Source: Bicyclus anynana
Taxonomy: Eukaryota; Arthropoda; Insecta; Lepidoptera; Nymphalidae
NCBI RefSeq assembly: GCF_947172395.1
Contig: NC_069110.1
Location: 6,516,127-6,580,126 of the forward strand
Direction: 5' to 3'
DNA: 64,000 bases
Part shown: positions 47,260-57,740 of the stretch, one piece after another
Position numbering within the stretch: the first letter of the stretch is position 1
Layout of the letters: every line of letters starts with the position of its first letter
The notes under the pieces: generated by a model
Told to the model about the DNA's origin: nothing
The model's database searches: none
What the model saw: only the letters and a program-made list of their open reading frames with translations
Translations under genes and position numbers: made by a program

Positions 47260-47435
47260 AAACCCCGTCAAATCCCCTAAAAAACCCTAGCTGTTTTTTT
47301 TTTGGGTTTTCTAGGACCTAGGCGAATTTATAGCCATCGTAACTTTATTTTAAGTTTTTAATATTACTTATCACCATAACAAAATACCCTGAACTTTCAA
47401 CAATCTACTTGAAATAAATGAAATTTGAATTTTTG
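47260..47435 (+). mobile_element. Non-LTR element 3' end (family F)
   Basis: GGACCTAGGCGAATTTATAG, CATCGTAACTTTATTTTAAG and TACTTGAAATAAATGAAATT. Confidence 0.55.
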
Positions 47436-47625
47436 CATCAATCTCAATTAGAATAATATACTATTTTGCAATACCGTTGTTGGTCACAAATAAATAAATA
47501 TATACATATGATGAAAATTACAAACTCGTTTCTCTCACTAAAAACAACATACCTACTCGTTTTTCTCTTTCCATTAAGCCCTAACCTTCATTATTTGTTT
47601 GATCATTCGATACAAATATTTCATA

Positions 47626-47793
47626 CTAGCGGACACGACTTCATCCGCCTTTAGATCTCTTTAATCCGGCCCTGTCGCAAAATCCATTCTTAGCGTATGT
47701 CTACTAACTTTGAACTACGTCTCTGCCAAATTTTAACTTTGTCCGTCAAGCTATTTTCGAGATATCGTACCTTTCGCTTTTATATATTTAATT
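47626..47793 (-). mobile_element. Short decayed Helitron copy
   Basis: On the plus strand CTAGCGGACACGACTTCATC starts at 47626 and is followed by the TTTAATCCGGCCCTGTCGC stretch of the subfamily at 14530-14896. It ends near TACCTTTCGCTTTTATAT. Confidence 0.58.
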
Positions 47794-47850
47794 ACTAGGA
47801 TTTCCCTAGTAACTTAATTGTCTGGCCTTTGTTATAAATGTTTGATTCTA

Positions 47851-48012
47851 TAGTCTAGCAAGTTCGTTGATGACACTCTCTTGATATGCGGGCGACGGGA
47901 GGAAAAACTGCCCGGCCGTGTGAAATCGTGCGTGCGGGGAAGTGAGGTGCATCAGTCGTGCCCCCGACCCGCGCGTACTATCGGGAGTGTTACGAACGAA
48001 GTTGCCAAGCTA
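47851..48012. mobile_element. Short TIR element MITE-1, complete with internal deletion
   Basis: TAGTCTAGCAAGTTCGTTGA on the left and TAGCTTGGCAACTTCGTTCG as reverse of the right end; same GC-rich core as 35570-35753 but 22 bp shorter. Confidence 0.72.
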
Positions 48013-48292
48013 CACACTTACATATATCTACACATATTTAAATATAAAGGTTATATTTATGTACCATTTCGGTACATTCACCTCAGGAAAAATAAGTACT
48101 GCCTATTGAATATTTTATCGTGATTCGACTGTAAAAGGAGACGAAAGGCTAGTTCCAAGTATGAAGTTGCTTACTTTTCTCGAATATGATATATTTTCAC
48201 TGTTATTGAACTGAAAGCCTGTGGTAACCAGACATACCCCATTTTATGAAATTTGACAGACTATTCTTCAACCATCGGTACAAGAATAGTCC

Positions 48293-48557
48293 AAGATCCG
48301 TATTAGAAAAGACCTTCACCCATCTATTTAATGGATGAAAAGAGTTTTATATCAAATTTAGTACGTGTAAAAAAATATTGCGTAGTAGTAGCGAGTAGTT
48401 TGCTTCAAAAACTCCTGGCCAAACAAATGATAGAATAATAGTTTTGCCAGGAATTTTTTAAGCAACCTACTCGAAATATATTTTATAAAGTACTAAACTT
48501 GATATAAAACATTATACATTAAAGAGATAGGTGAAGATCGCTCCTAATACGGATCTT
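48293..48557. mobile_element. Foldback element with arms of over 100 bp
   Basis: Starts AAGATCCGTATTAG and ends CTAATACGGATCTT. The arms (about 48293-48420 and 48446-48557) share TTTTATATCAAATTTAGTAC and CTCCTGGCC with their reverses, with small gaps. A small hairpin (48259-48291) sits at the left edge. Confidence 0.7.
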
Positions 48558-48599
48558 CTACTATAGCTAATTATTAAATTTGGGCTTTCGAAGATAGCT

Positions 48600-51500
48600 G
48601 GTTTCAAGAGTCTAGAGCCTCAACCATCTAAGCATAAAGAGCATTTTTTTTTTCAATATTTTCGTCGGAATTCTACTAAAAGAAATCAAGTGCCCAGTCG
48701 CCAGTCAGTTTGCTTCGCCACAACCCTTCGAAAAACACCGTTGAAGATTTTCTTTAACAGAATTTTAAGGGCCTTTATTGAAGAGCTGCTAAGAGGATTT
48801 TGCGAATTGATATATATTCATATATCAATTCGAGAAAATTCCTTACGACACCCCGTAGGAATTATAAAAAAAAAATGCGTTCTATACTTAGATAATTGTG
48901 GATATAAACCCTTGAAACTGGTTACCTTTCAAAGCCACCACGGTCCAAACTACAGACTCGTAATAGGTTAGTAAACACTTTTTTTCAAATGGTCATATAT
49001 TGTTCATTATCGTTCTACTAGATTGAAAATAATTTTTTGATATTTTATTGAGATATTCATGAAAATTTTAGTTTTTAAATATGTTTTTGACAATACAACG
49101 CAAAATTTCTGTCGGCCATGACAAAATATATTTCTACTGTTTCATGACGTCACTAAAATAACTCCCTTATATTTACCTACCCTATTGGCTAATTTACTTA
49201 CCCATATCACTATCACCTTAATAAACTTACAGCCAACAAAATGAGGGACATCTGGCTATCGCAAGCTCATATTTTTTTAATAATTATAATGCATATCGAA
49301 CTAGTTACTTGATACCTGGTATTTGTTGTAAATACTGCTGATGCGTTGTCCACCGGTGCCTTAGAAATCCGATGCCAATTCAATTATAAACAATAAGAAT
49401 ACTTTTATGACGTAAACTGGAAACTAGGTTGGACAAAAACAAAACTAATCAAAATCTGAAAATTACTAATATTATTGGTAAAGGTGATACTTTAACCGAA
49501 CAGAGAAAAATAAAATCAAATTTCAAATAATATATAAACCTGGATGCATTAATGTATCGAAGTTGTAATCACAGCAAGCAATTCGCAGTTGGCAGCAGGG
49601 GTGTGGAAATGAAACAACATTTTTTTTTTCACATTAAATTTATATTATATTTATTGACAGACCTGAGACAGAAAACCTGCTATTGCAGTGGTATGTGAAA
49701 ATTAAGAGTTACATTATAAAAAATAAAGTTTTAGGCTAAAATATGTCGATATACAAAAAGTAATTTGTATTGAAAACTTGACATATTTGAGCCAAAATTT
49801 TGCCACAATAATTAAACAGCGTGAGTAAAATGATTTGTGGTTATGGCAAAATTTTTAAATTAGACATAAAATATATCGCATAGCTATTATTGGGTAAAGG
49901 GTTATGATATGTTCATATGAGCGAGCAGCCAAATAAAATTCGATAGTTTACTGCGGTACACATATGATCACATCAACGCACAGCAGATGAAAATGTTCGC
50001 AAGTGGCTGTGTGACAGATCTGTCACCTAATACTAGAGTAAACTATTATCGGGACTTAATCTATAAGAAGTCTAAGCAACCCCCAAGTGACCTCACAAGC
50101 GCCGACACAGCTTTCGCAGTTAACTAAACATGCACCATGTATTTGGTATAATTTGATATTATAAAGGTTACGTTCAACCGCGGTGACGTCACTTCGGCAT
50201 AGCCTAGCAACAGTTTCAATTTCGCACTACGCTTACCGTAAACAAATATAATTAGAAACCCATCAAAACGCATGCTGTCTACGTTTTCACTACAAACGTA
50301 TCCAACCTACGAAGGGATAATAGTCATTAAAAAAAAACAACATGTCAGTGTATTTTATCCTCAAATTTTACTCAACTGAATGTAACAGAAATCATCTGGT
50401 AACTGATAATAATTAAATTAATTTATACAAAACATAATCACGGAATCTTAATTTATCGTTTCTTATAAACTATTTTATAAACTTGAAATCACTACGAAAT
50501 TATTTCAAAATAAGTGTATCGATGAATACAATAATAGAATATGATAAATAACAAATTTACCGTTTAATATTTACATTAGTTTTTTATGTCTAAGCGTTAC
50601 TACTAGTGCTTGTTTTAAACAGTACAAGAGAGACAAATATGTCTGCTAAAATACATCTGAAGTCGGGCGCTAGGTCGCGAGTCGGGGGGCTTCGGTGGCG
50701 CCTGGGTAACAGAATATGAAGGCAAGATGAGGTATCGTTCGGCACAGAAGACGCCGCCGCTCCGCCTGACTTGCTACCTTACCCTCACAACACGTTCTAA
50801 CCCTATTACTCGTTACTGAGGTAGCTAAGTTTCATATTGTGTCACTATTAAGTTATTGCTAGGTGAAAATATTTCTGTCATACAAAAAATTTTCCAACAC
50901 TATTTATATAGTAAAATTATGAATTATATGTACTTTTTGTATAAATATGGTGTCATTAATTGTACATATTTATTTTTAGTATAAACTATAATTGTTTCGG
51001 TCCACGTGTATTCGTAACCAATTCCTTTTATTTCATTTAATATATATTTTAATTAATTAAGTACAGAGTGTTATATCATTTACTAGAAATTTGATAAAAC
51101 TTCCTACAAGAACTAGTTACCTATCAACATTACAAGTAAATAACTTGTTTCAAAGGAAATAAAAAATAAGATAAATGTTAAAATATACATTAGTTTTATC
51201 GATAATAATAAAACCAGGAATTGGCTAAAGAATAAACGTTTTCAGTTAACATGTGTAAACTGTAAACATCTTGCTAACAAAGAATCTCGAGTTAGTAATA
51301 TGATTGTTAATATCTATTATATTTGTGTAAATATTCATATAATAAATGCATTACATATAAATCTTTCATATTATACCATTCAGAATTTAATGCGTTCGTA
51401 ATTTGATAATTCATTAGTTATAGTCATTGATGAGGTAGATACGAGTAGGCAATGTAAGTGTAATTCTATTTGTATAAAAATACTTCTGCAATATAATCAA

Positions 51501-52926
51501 CAGTCAAATACAAACATTATCAAAATTAATTAGACACAATGTTCATATATTGCACATATGTTTTATATTTCCAATGGATATTCTGTTAGGTATAAGGAAT
51601 AGACTACAGATATGGCTGCGAGTTCGAGGCGTGTTAAAATATTCAGCTTGTTATTGAGTTAACAGTTTGAATACATACCTGTTGATGGTAATATTATATT
51701 CAATGAATCCATGATAAGAGTACTAATAATTTAAAGAAGAAAGAGACCAATTGGCTATTGTAATTAGAGTTTAGGGTATTCTTCTCTCAACCATCACATC
51801 GTAATCAACAATTTGTACAAACAACAAGGTGAACAATTCAAAACGCCACCACATTAAGGTGTTCACTTTACATTTTCATCAAGCGAGTCAATATATACCT
51901 CCATATATATGTATGTACAAAGTCATCAATGTCTCCCTTTGTTTTATCATTCAGTACCTAAGTGATTTAATAAACATGATATTTTATTTAATACTATACA
52001 AAAACATTTACATTATTAAAATTATTGCTAGAGAATTTCATTATTATTAGGCTAAAAATCATTAAAGTTAAATTGTTTCGCAACAGACAGTTGGCGGAAA
52101 TAATTTGGCAACGTTCAGGAAGACTACTTTCCTACCACTAACGTAACAGGAATGTTTAAACTAAATTCGTTCAAATAATATATTGGTAACTTAAGTTGGA
52201 CACAAATTAGTTATTAATATTTTAAGAAAAAATTCCGAATTTCGTCAACTATCTTATCATTAAAACAAATGTCAACAGACAAAATAATAATATAGGAAGC
52301 ACCGGAAAAAATATTTAATAATAAGAAATAACTAATAGCAGAATTTAAAACAAAAACGACATTTAAAACGACACTTATAAATACTAAAGTCGCAGTGTTG
52401 TGGCACACTGCATCCTATGTCCAAAGGTAACGCAATGGCACATCACTATAGGAGCCTTCCACGTAACACAATTCCTTAGAAGACAAAAACAGTCAGTATA
52501 GTTTTCTATCAAGTCTCCAACCTATACGTAAAACATCTACCTACAGAATTTGCAATAAATTGATCAATACATAATAATGAATACTTTTTATGATCATTTA
52601 CTAATTTCGTTTTCTATTTTCTGTAAACTTGCACCAAAGTAATTATAACATTCATACTAATTGAAAACAAATTATAATCTTTTCTTTCGATATTAGAAAG
52701 AGTAAGCTAATGCCTGGCATCAAGTCCCATTAATTTATTATAAGTATACAGAAAATATTCTAAAATACACACGTCATTTAAATATATTATTACGATAACA
52801 TGATTAATTATTATTAATTAAGTAAGGCCCAAGCCGTTTATTAGAAAAAAGTTATTGAGTTCTATTTTTTAAAATATTACCCGCATAATTTTACACAATA
52901 TTTTATGAGTGAATGTGTGATTTGTG
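48600..52926. other. Repeat-poor AT-rich flank 3' of zelda
   Basis: Over 4 kb without any SINE-A, SINE-B, Helitron or RTE copy that I can recognise, unlike the 48 kb to its left. It holds a few small hairpins and the GC island at 50640-50840. No gene is visible. Either selection has kept insertions out (regulatory DNA or a long 3' UTR) or the repeats here are too old to recognise. Confidence 0.4.
50640..50840. other. Unassigned GC-rich island downstream of zelda
   Basis: An isolated block rich in GC and CpG (core 50660-50790) in otherwise very AT-rich, SINE-free DNA, about 3 kb beyond the zelda stop. No long open frame, repeat or RNA is recognised. It could be an enhancer, a non-coding exon or the promoter of an RNA. 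Confidence 0.3.
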
Positions 52927-53714
52927 TTTATTTGTGAGATACAATTTATATTTTAAATTTTAATTTAACACAATTTATTGGAACTAACAGATTTGAAATT
53001 AAACTAAATTGTTCGTTATTAATTAATCACCCTGTATGTGTTGTCTGACAATAATATTTCTCATTAATATTTTTATTTGTAAATTTAAATATAGTTTTTT
53101 TAATCTATGCGAGTAAGGTCGTAAGCTCTAGCCCTAGCTTTTAATAATAGTTAATCATGTTCCTCCTAATAGACAAATCAACAATATAATAATTATTAAA
53201 ACATAGCTTTTAACTAAAATCGTTTACTGTCCGTAATCTACATAAAAAGATATGTACTGGTTAAAATGTCGAAATATGACAACCATTTCAATCACCTAGT
53301 GTAATAAATCACCTGATATTTTTTATCTAACTAATACTATAATATAGGTAATAGTAATTATATCATATGTAAAAATGATATGGATCGGTCTATAAATTAT
53401 TGCGGAATAACACTCCGACGTCATGTAATTACATGTTTAGCGCCCAGACACGCAGACAAGTAAAGTCACCTTGCGCGGACACAAGGTTAGATTGAACGAA
53501 CAACAAAAAACGTAGCTGGCGGACCAAATGCATGCGCCGGAGTCGCACCGCCGCTGCGCTCTAAGGACATAACAGATCTATAACAAAACGTTGCGCTCCA
53601 ACGTTATTAACTATATAAATAGAACCTACTTTGAAACAAATATGCACAATTTCTTTTATCAGATAATGATAATTTGTGTACAAAACTTTCTCTAAAATAA
53701 CTTGACAATTTTAA
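52927..53714 (-). other. Probable zelda 3' UTR with candidate poly(A) signals
   Basis: Directly downstream of the zelda stop codon on the minus strand. AATAAA on the minus strand occurs at 53072-53077, 52974-52979 and 52927-52932. The part next to the stop (53430-53590) is GC-richer than the rest. No repeat is recognised. The true end cannot be decided because such hexamers are common in AT-rich DNA. Confidence 0.35.
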
Positions 53715-56700
53715 TTATGTAGAAGAGGAAGGCGATGAAGATGAAATCGATGATGATGATGAGCGTAAGTTTTTTTTCATATGGGTATCAAAATGTTTCA
53801 CCATGTGGTCTTTCCTTATGAAGCCTTTGCCGCAGTGGTCGCAAGCGAAAGGTTTGCACCCCGAGTGTAAGCACATGTGTCGACGTAAATCGGTTTTGTG
53901 ATTAAATGATTTGGGGCACTCGCTACATTTAAATGGTTTATTGTCCGCGTGCTTTAAATAGTGACCCTCGTACGAAACATCATCTGAAAAACGCTTGCCA
54001 CATCGATCGCATTTAAAAGGCTTGGCGCCCGAATGGAAAGTCTTATTGTGCTGAGTAAGATAGCAAGCTTTGTTAAATAATTTATCACATTCGAAACATT
54101 TATGGACTGTTACAGACGCAGTTTTTTTAAGCTGATTTCTTTCAGTTAATGGCATACTTGGAACTGTAGATGAAATGGAAGGGGATCCGTGGCTTTCGTT
54201 GTCAGCTTTAGCGCTCTCTGGACTCGCTGGAGACTTCATTTGAGCTCCGTAGTTTTCTTTGTTTGCGTAGTCCATGATGTCCTCTATTTTTAAAATTTGA
54301 AGCTCACTTGAGTCAGACCGTAAAAGATCATCTTCGCGTTTTATAGTTTTGCCGCCTACAGCGTACCCATATGGATAAATTTTTAAATTATCGGGATTGT
54401 AATTAATGACGTTTTCTTTAATGGTTTTAGGTGAAAAATTGTAATCATAGTCTATGGTTTGACCACCGATATCAATAGTGTTATACTGTATAGGAGAATG
54501 GACTGGATCAACAATAATGTAACCGGCGGTAGACTCGTCGGCAACAACTTGACCCCCCACGTTAGGTGATGTAATATAGTTAGAAACATAAACGCTGAAG
54601 CTCTGCGTCTGGAGCTGCGAAAAGCTCGGCAAGCGTCCATTGGCAGGCTGAGACGTTTCATGTTCCATAACTTCGACTTCTTCAGGTGAAGATTCACCAA
54701 AAGTAGCCGGATTGGCTATAGGCAGATTGTTGATAGCCATATCCATAACGTGGGGGGCCATCCCGTTTGGGTAACTCGGTGCTATAGTCTGCTGAAAATT
54801 CTGACCCAAATATAATGGGGTGTGCGTGGGGTCCGGTACCGAAGGCCCCAAAGGATCCGTAGACCTCGGACTGTACGGGTTGACACCCAAATGGCTGAAT
54901 GGCGGTAGCGTGTGCGGCGTAAGAGCCGGGGTACTCTGAGCTGGTGTTGAAATATTGCTGGTTGATACTGATAGCAGGCCCCTCATATGGTGATTTTGAG
55001 AAACAGAGGGACCTGCTTCCCCGTTTGGGGGATTCGCAACGGTTGATAATGATGTAACTTTTGACCCTTGAGGATTGTCGTTTGTAATACCTATACCCGG
55101 CGGTTGATTTCCTATATTAATTGGATGTGAACCGACTTGATGCTGTAAAGGGTGGTTAGCTAAATGATTAGTACTGAAATTATTATCTAAATTACCCTGT
55201 TGAAGATGCGTATATGACTTGGACTGCATGGCGGCAACACGATGCGAACGCTCGAAGTTTTGCGACGCGTAGGGCGAATGCAAGACGCTGTCGTCAACGC
55301 CTCGGCTGTCCTCGGATGGGATGGGACTCTGCGTGTTCGAGTCGGCGTTCTGCTGCTGAGCGCGGTTTTGCAATGGTTCGCGACTCGGATGATGATGATT
55401 TGAAATTGGCATCGTTGCTGGATCTGGTTGTCCGGAAGATCTTACTGCATTCTTATGAAGTGTGGTGTTATAGTGCCTTTTTAAATGCCCAGAACTCGTA
55501 AACCACTTATTGCATGCAGTGCAATTGTAAGTTTTTGGTCTTCTTGCTTCATTCGACTTCCAGTTGGCACCCTTTCCTCCGATAGATGGCAGAGTTGAAG
55601 ATGTTGGGTTTGCTGGCTGTGTGCTCGTTATTTGCGGTGCCGTTGGCGAGTCATAGGGACGATAAGGAGGTTTCATTTCAGCATTGCTTGACGCGACCGA
55701 CCCTGGATAATCAGATAACGGTGGCATTTGTACACCAGGGTATATTTTTTGTTCTACATGCATGAATGGTTTTTGCTCATGATGTACTAAGAATTTTTCT
55801 TGAGAGTATCCAAACTTATGTTCAGGATGAAACATTTTCCCCTCACTTGGGTACACTTTTTGTTCTGCAAACATTTTTTGGTCTTTAAACAAAGATACGT
55901 CTCCATTGATTTGAGGATTGCTGTACAATTTTTGAGTTTCCCATGGCATCATTGGAACCGTCCTCGTGTTCACATCCCGAACTTGAGATGATGGGTCGTC
56001 ATAGGTGGCTGCTTGCTGTTCACCTTCATTTCCTTGGTACACAACCTTTTGCGAATCCAAATCTAAAATATCAGATGACTCTTCATGCTCTTCTTTAATT
56101 TTTATGTTTTCATTTTGATAGCCCGGATTGTTATAAGATTTTCCCGCATATTGTTGAAATGGCATTGATGACGAAGCTGGTGGAACGCTGGCGCCTGCAT
56201 GCGCTGAATTGCAATGCTCGTTGAGCTGGACTGCAGAATCGCAAACAAAGCCGCATTTATCGCACTGATTCGGTGAAGGCGACGGAGTCGGCTGATTTAA
56301 TGGCTGGCCATACAAAGGGCTCGATGATGATACTTGCGATACCCGGTCTTGCATGTTATATGGATGGAAACGATTTGATTTGTGGTAATCTTGGCTATAT
56401 TGTGACTGCTCCCAATTAATTTGATCTTGATGTTGATTTTGCGGAAAATTAGAATGAGGAAAATTATTACCATACTGTGCTCCCGGAGAAAAGTTGGTTT
56501 GGTCTGGGTTCTGATATGGTGACGGAGCGCTGTGGTAGCTCTGTGGGGTCGCCGGGTGCGGGAACTGCGCGCTGGTCTCCGGCGTGGCCCGCTGCTGGAA
56601 CTCCGGACTGGGCTTGGTGATCATGTTGTCACTCGAGTCAGCTGGTGCCGACACTGTAGTCTCGTTTTTCACTTTAGCCCCGTTATTATTTTCAGTATCA

Positions 56701-56858
56701 TTTTGCGTATTCTGCGTACCCCACTTCACGTATAAATTCTCCTTGTGATATTGTAAATGCACTTCCAAGGAATCCACAGTATCTAAATATAGATCGCAGA
56801 CCTTACAGTGATAGTCTCTCGACGACAATGTCGACGAAACGGCGTTGTTGTTAGCCAT
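53715..56858 (-). CDS. zld: Zelda (vielfaltig) family C2H2 zinc-finger pioneer transcription factor
   Basis: Complete 1047-codon frame; an in-frame TAA directly precedes the ATG and TAA ends it at 53715-53717. Visible domains: an N-terminal C2H2 finger (C18, C21, H34, H38); a second single finger (C199, C202, H215, H220); a JAZ-type finger with five residues between its histidines (C446, C449, H462, H468); an acidic patch near residues 722-735; four tandem fingers from C921 to H1026 (C921/C924/H937/H942, C950/C953/H966/H970, C978/C981/H994/H998, C1006/C1009/H1022/H1026). Between them lies Q/N/P/S-rich, probably disordered, sequence. ILKIED, IKEE (K255) and IKRE (K840) fit the psi-K-x-E sumoylation pattern. 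The JAZ finger plus a C-terminal four-finger cluster is the Zelda arrangement; in Drosophila, Zelda binds CAGGTAG-like sites in the nucleus and activates the zygotic genome. The protein is shorter than Drosophila Zelda (about 1600 aa). Lack of introns also fits. It ends in a serine-rich tail. That it is a real gene is near certain; the Zelda name is from recognition, without a search. Confidence 0.85.
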   Translation of the reverse strand: MANNNAVSSTLSSRDYHCKVCDLYLDTVDSLEVHLQYHKENLYVKWGTQNTQNDTENNNGAKVKNETTVSAPADSSDNMITKPSPEFQQRATPETSAQFPHPATPQSYHSAPSPYQNPDQTNFSPGAQYGNNFPHSNFPQNQHQDQINWEQSQYSQDYHKSNRFHPYNMQDRVSQVSSSSPLYGQPLNQPTPSPSPNQCDKCGFVCDSAVQLNEHCNSAHAGASVPPASSSMPFQQYAGKSYNNPGYQNENIKIKEEHEESSDILDLDSQKVVYQGNEGEQQAATYDDPSSQVRDVNTRTVPMMPWETQKLYSNPQINGDVSLFKDQKMFAEQKVYPSEGKMFHPEHKFGYSQEKFLVHHEQKPFMHVEQKIYPGVQMPPLSDYPGSVASSNAEMKPPYRPYDSPTAPQITSTQPANPTSSTLPSIGGKGANWKSNEARRPKTYNCTACNKWFTSSGHLKRHYNTTLHKNAVRSSGQPDPATMPISNHHHPSREPLQNRAQQQNADSNTQSPIPSEDSRGVDDSVLHSPYASQNFERSHRVAAMQSKSYTHLQQGNLDNNFSTNHLANHPLQHQVGSHPINIGNQPPGIGITNDNPQGSKVTSLSTVANPPNGEAGPSVSQNHHMRGLLSVSTSNISTPAQSTPALTPHTLPPFSHLGVNPYSPRSTDPLGPSVPDPTHTPLYLGQNFQQTIAPSYPNGMAPHVMDMAINNLPIANPATFGESSPEEVEVMEHETSQPANGRLPSFSQLQTQSFSVYVSNYITSPNVGGQVVADESTAGYIIVDPVHSPIQYNTIDIGGQTIDYDYNFSPKTIKENVINYNPDNLKIYPYGYAVGGKTIKREDDLLRSDSSELQILKIEDIMDYANKENYGAQMKSPASPESAKADNESHGSPSISSTVPSMPLTERNQLKKTASVTVHKCFECDKLFNKACYLTQHNKTFHSGAKPFKCDRCGKRFSDDVSYEGHYLKHADNKPFKCSECPKSFNHKTDLRRHMCLHSGCKPFACDHCGKGFIRKDHMVKHFDTHMKKNLRSSSSSISSSSPSSST

Positions 56859-56873
56859 TTAAATCATCAATCT
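56859..56873 (-). promoter_or_regulatory. Candidate 3' splice acceptor just upstream of the zelda start codon
   Basis: Read on the minus strand, a T-rich tract and TGCTCTTCTCTAG end 13 bases before the ATG, which is a good insect acceptor. It suggests that a 5' non-coding exon lies farther upstream (higher coordinates) and that the coding exon starts at about 56871. An unspliced 5' UTR running through this point is the alternative. Confidence 0.45.
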
Positions 56874-56939
56874 AGAGAAGAGCACCGTCTCCTCCAACGA
56901 AAAAAAAATAAAAACACAACACTCCTCTTCACGACGAAC

Positions 56940-57740
56940 ATGTAGTAGCCGCTGCATGGATCAGGCGCCACAGGTTAAAGTCATGGTCGCGATCGCGTTA
57001 TCTCCCAAGCGAGTTAACTTACTTACACTAGGGCAGTGTTTTCGAAGAAAGTTTTTCGCGGCATCGCAGGAGCGGGTGGGCGGCGCGGCCACGTGCGCGG
57101 CGTAAACACTCCAGCGATGGAAATATTGCCGAAACAAACTTCAACCGAAAGTCCTACTCACAACACGCTCCACGAGTAAACGTTGCACTGATAAATGTTT
57201 GTAGCTATTAAAAAGTTTTATATTTAAGTAGTCCGTTACTAATTGTCACATAACTAAATCTTAAACAAACCAAAGTCTTTTTAAATGTTTAAAATCACAG
57301 AGTCATTTATTTCAATATAAAGTTGGCACTTGTTTGTAAACGCGGAAGACCGATGCGTTATAGTTTGTAATGAGACGGCACGGACGCGGCGCGGGTCAGC
57401 CGCCGGGTACGGACGCTGCGAACGTTTACTAGCAACTGACAGCCTTCCCGAAGTCGCCTTCGGGGGCATGACTTCAATAACAATTCGCAACGTCGTCCCC
57501 CACCGAGGCGTAAGTGCGAGCGAGAGCGTCACGCTGTGATGAAGTTATCGCTCCTTCGTCCTTTTGTATGTCCTGAGTAGGAGCGGGACGGGGCACGCGA
57601 GGGGGGAGGGCGCGGGCGGGAAGGGCCCGGTCCTACGCTTTCTCAAAATTGAAATGCCCGGTCGAAATGTCCGGTGATGCTGCGTCCTGCGTCCGAGTAG
57701 GATAGCGATAGCACCCACCCTTACAATGCGGGACGCTCGA
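56940..57740 (-). promoter_or_regulatory. GC/CpG-rich promoter-like region upstream of zelda
   Basis: This block is far richer in G, C and CpG than the surrounding AT-rich DNA, notably at 57055-57115 and 57560-57740. It holds a CACGTG E-box at 57090-57095 and G-rich runs near 57600. It is directly upstream of the only gene and holds no transposon I recognise. Short reading frames on both strands at 57281-57539 look like by-products of base composition. No TATA box or transcription start can be fixed by eye. Confidence 0.45.

Noticed and set aside
48803..48832. microRNA precursor
   Set aside because: Arms of 13 bp are too short, and no conserved insect microRNA sequence is recognised in any of the hairpins.
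53715..56858. Other C2H2 families such as Kruppel-like or odd-skipped proteins
   Set aside because: Four tandem C-terminal fingers alone would not decide, but a separate JAZ-type finger in mid-protein plus single N-terminal fingers and the long disordered linkers fit Zelda better.
54452..57539. Short frames inside and upstream of zelda on both strands
   Set aside because: Shadows of the zelda frame or of the GC-rich promoter region, with no independent support.
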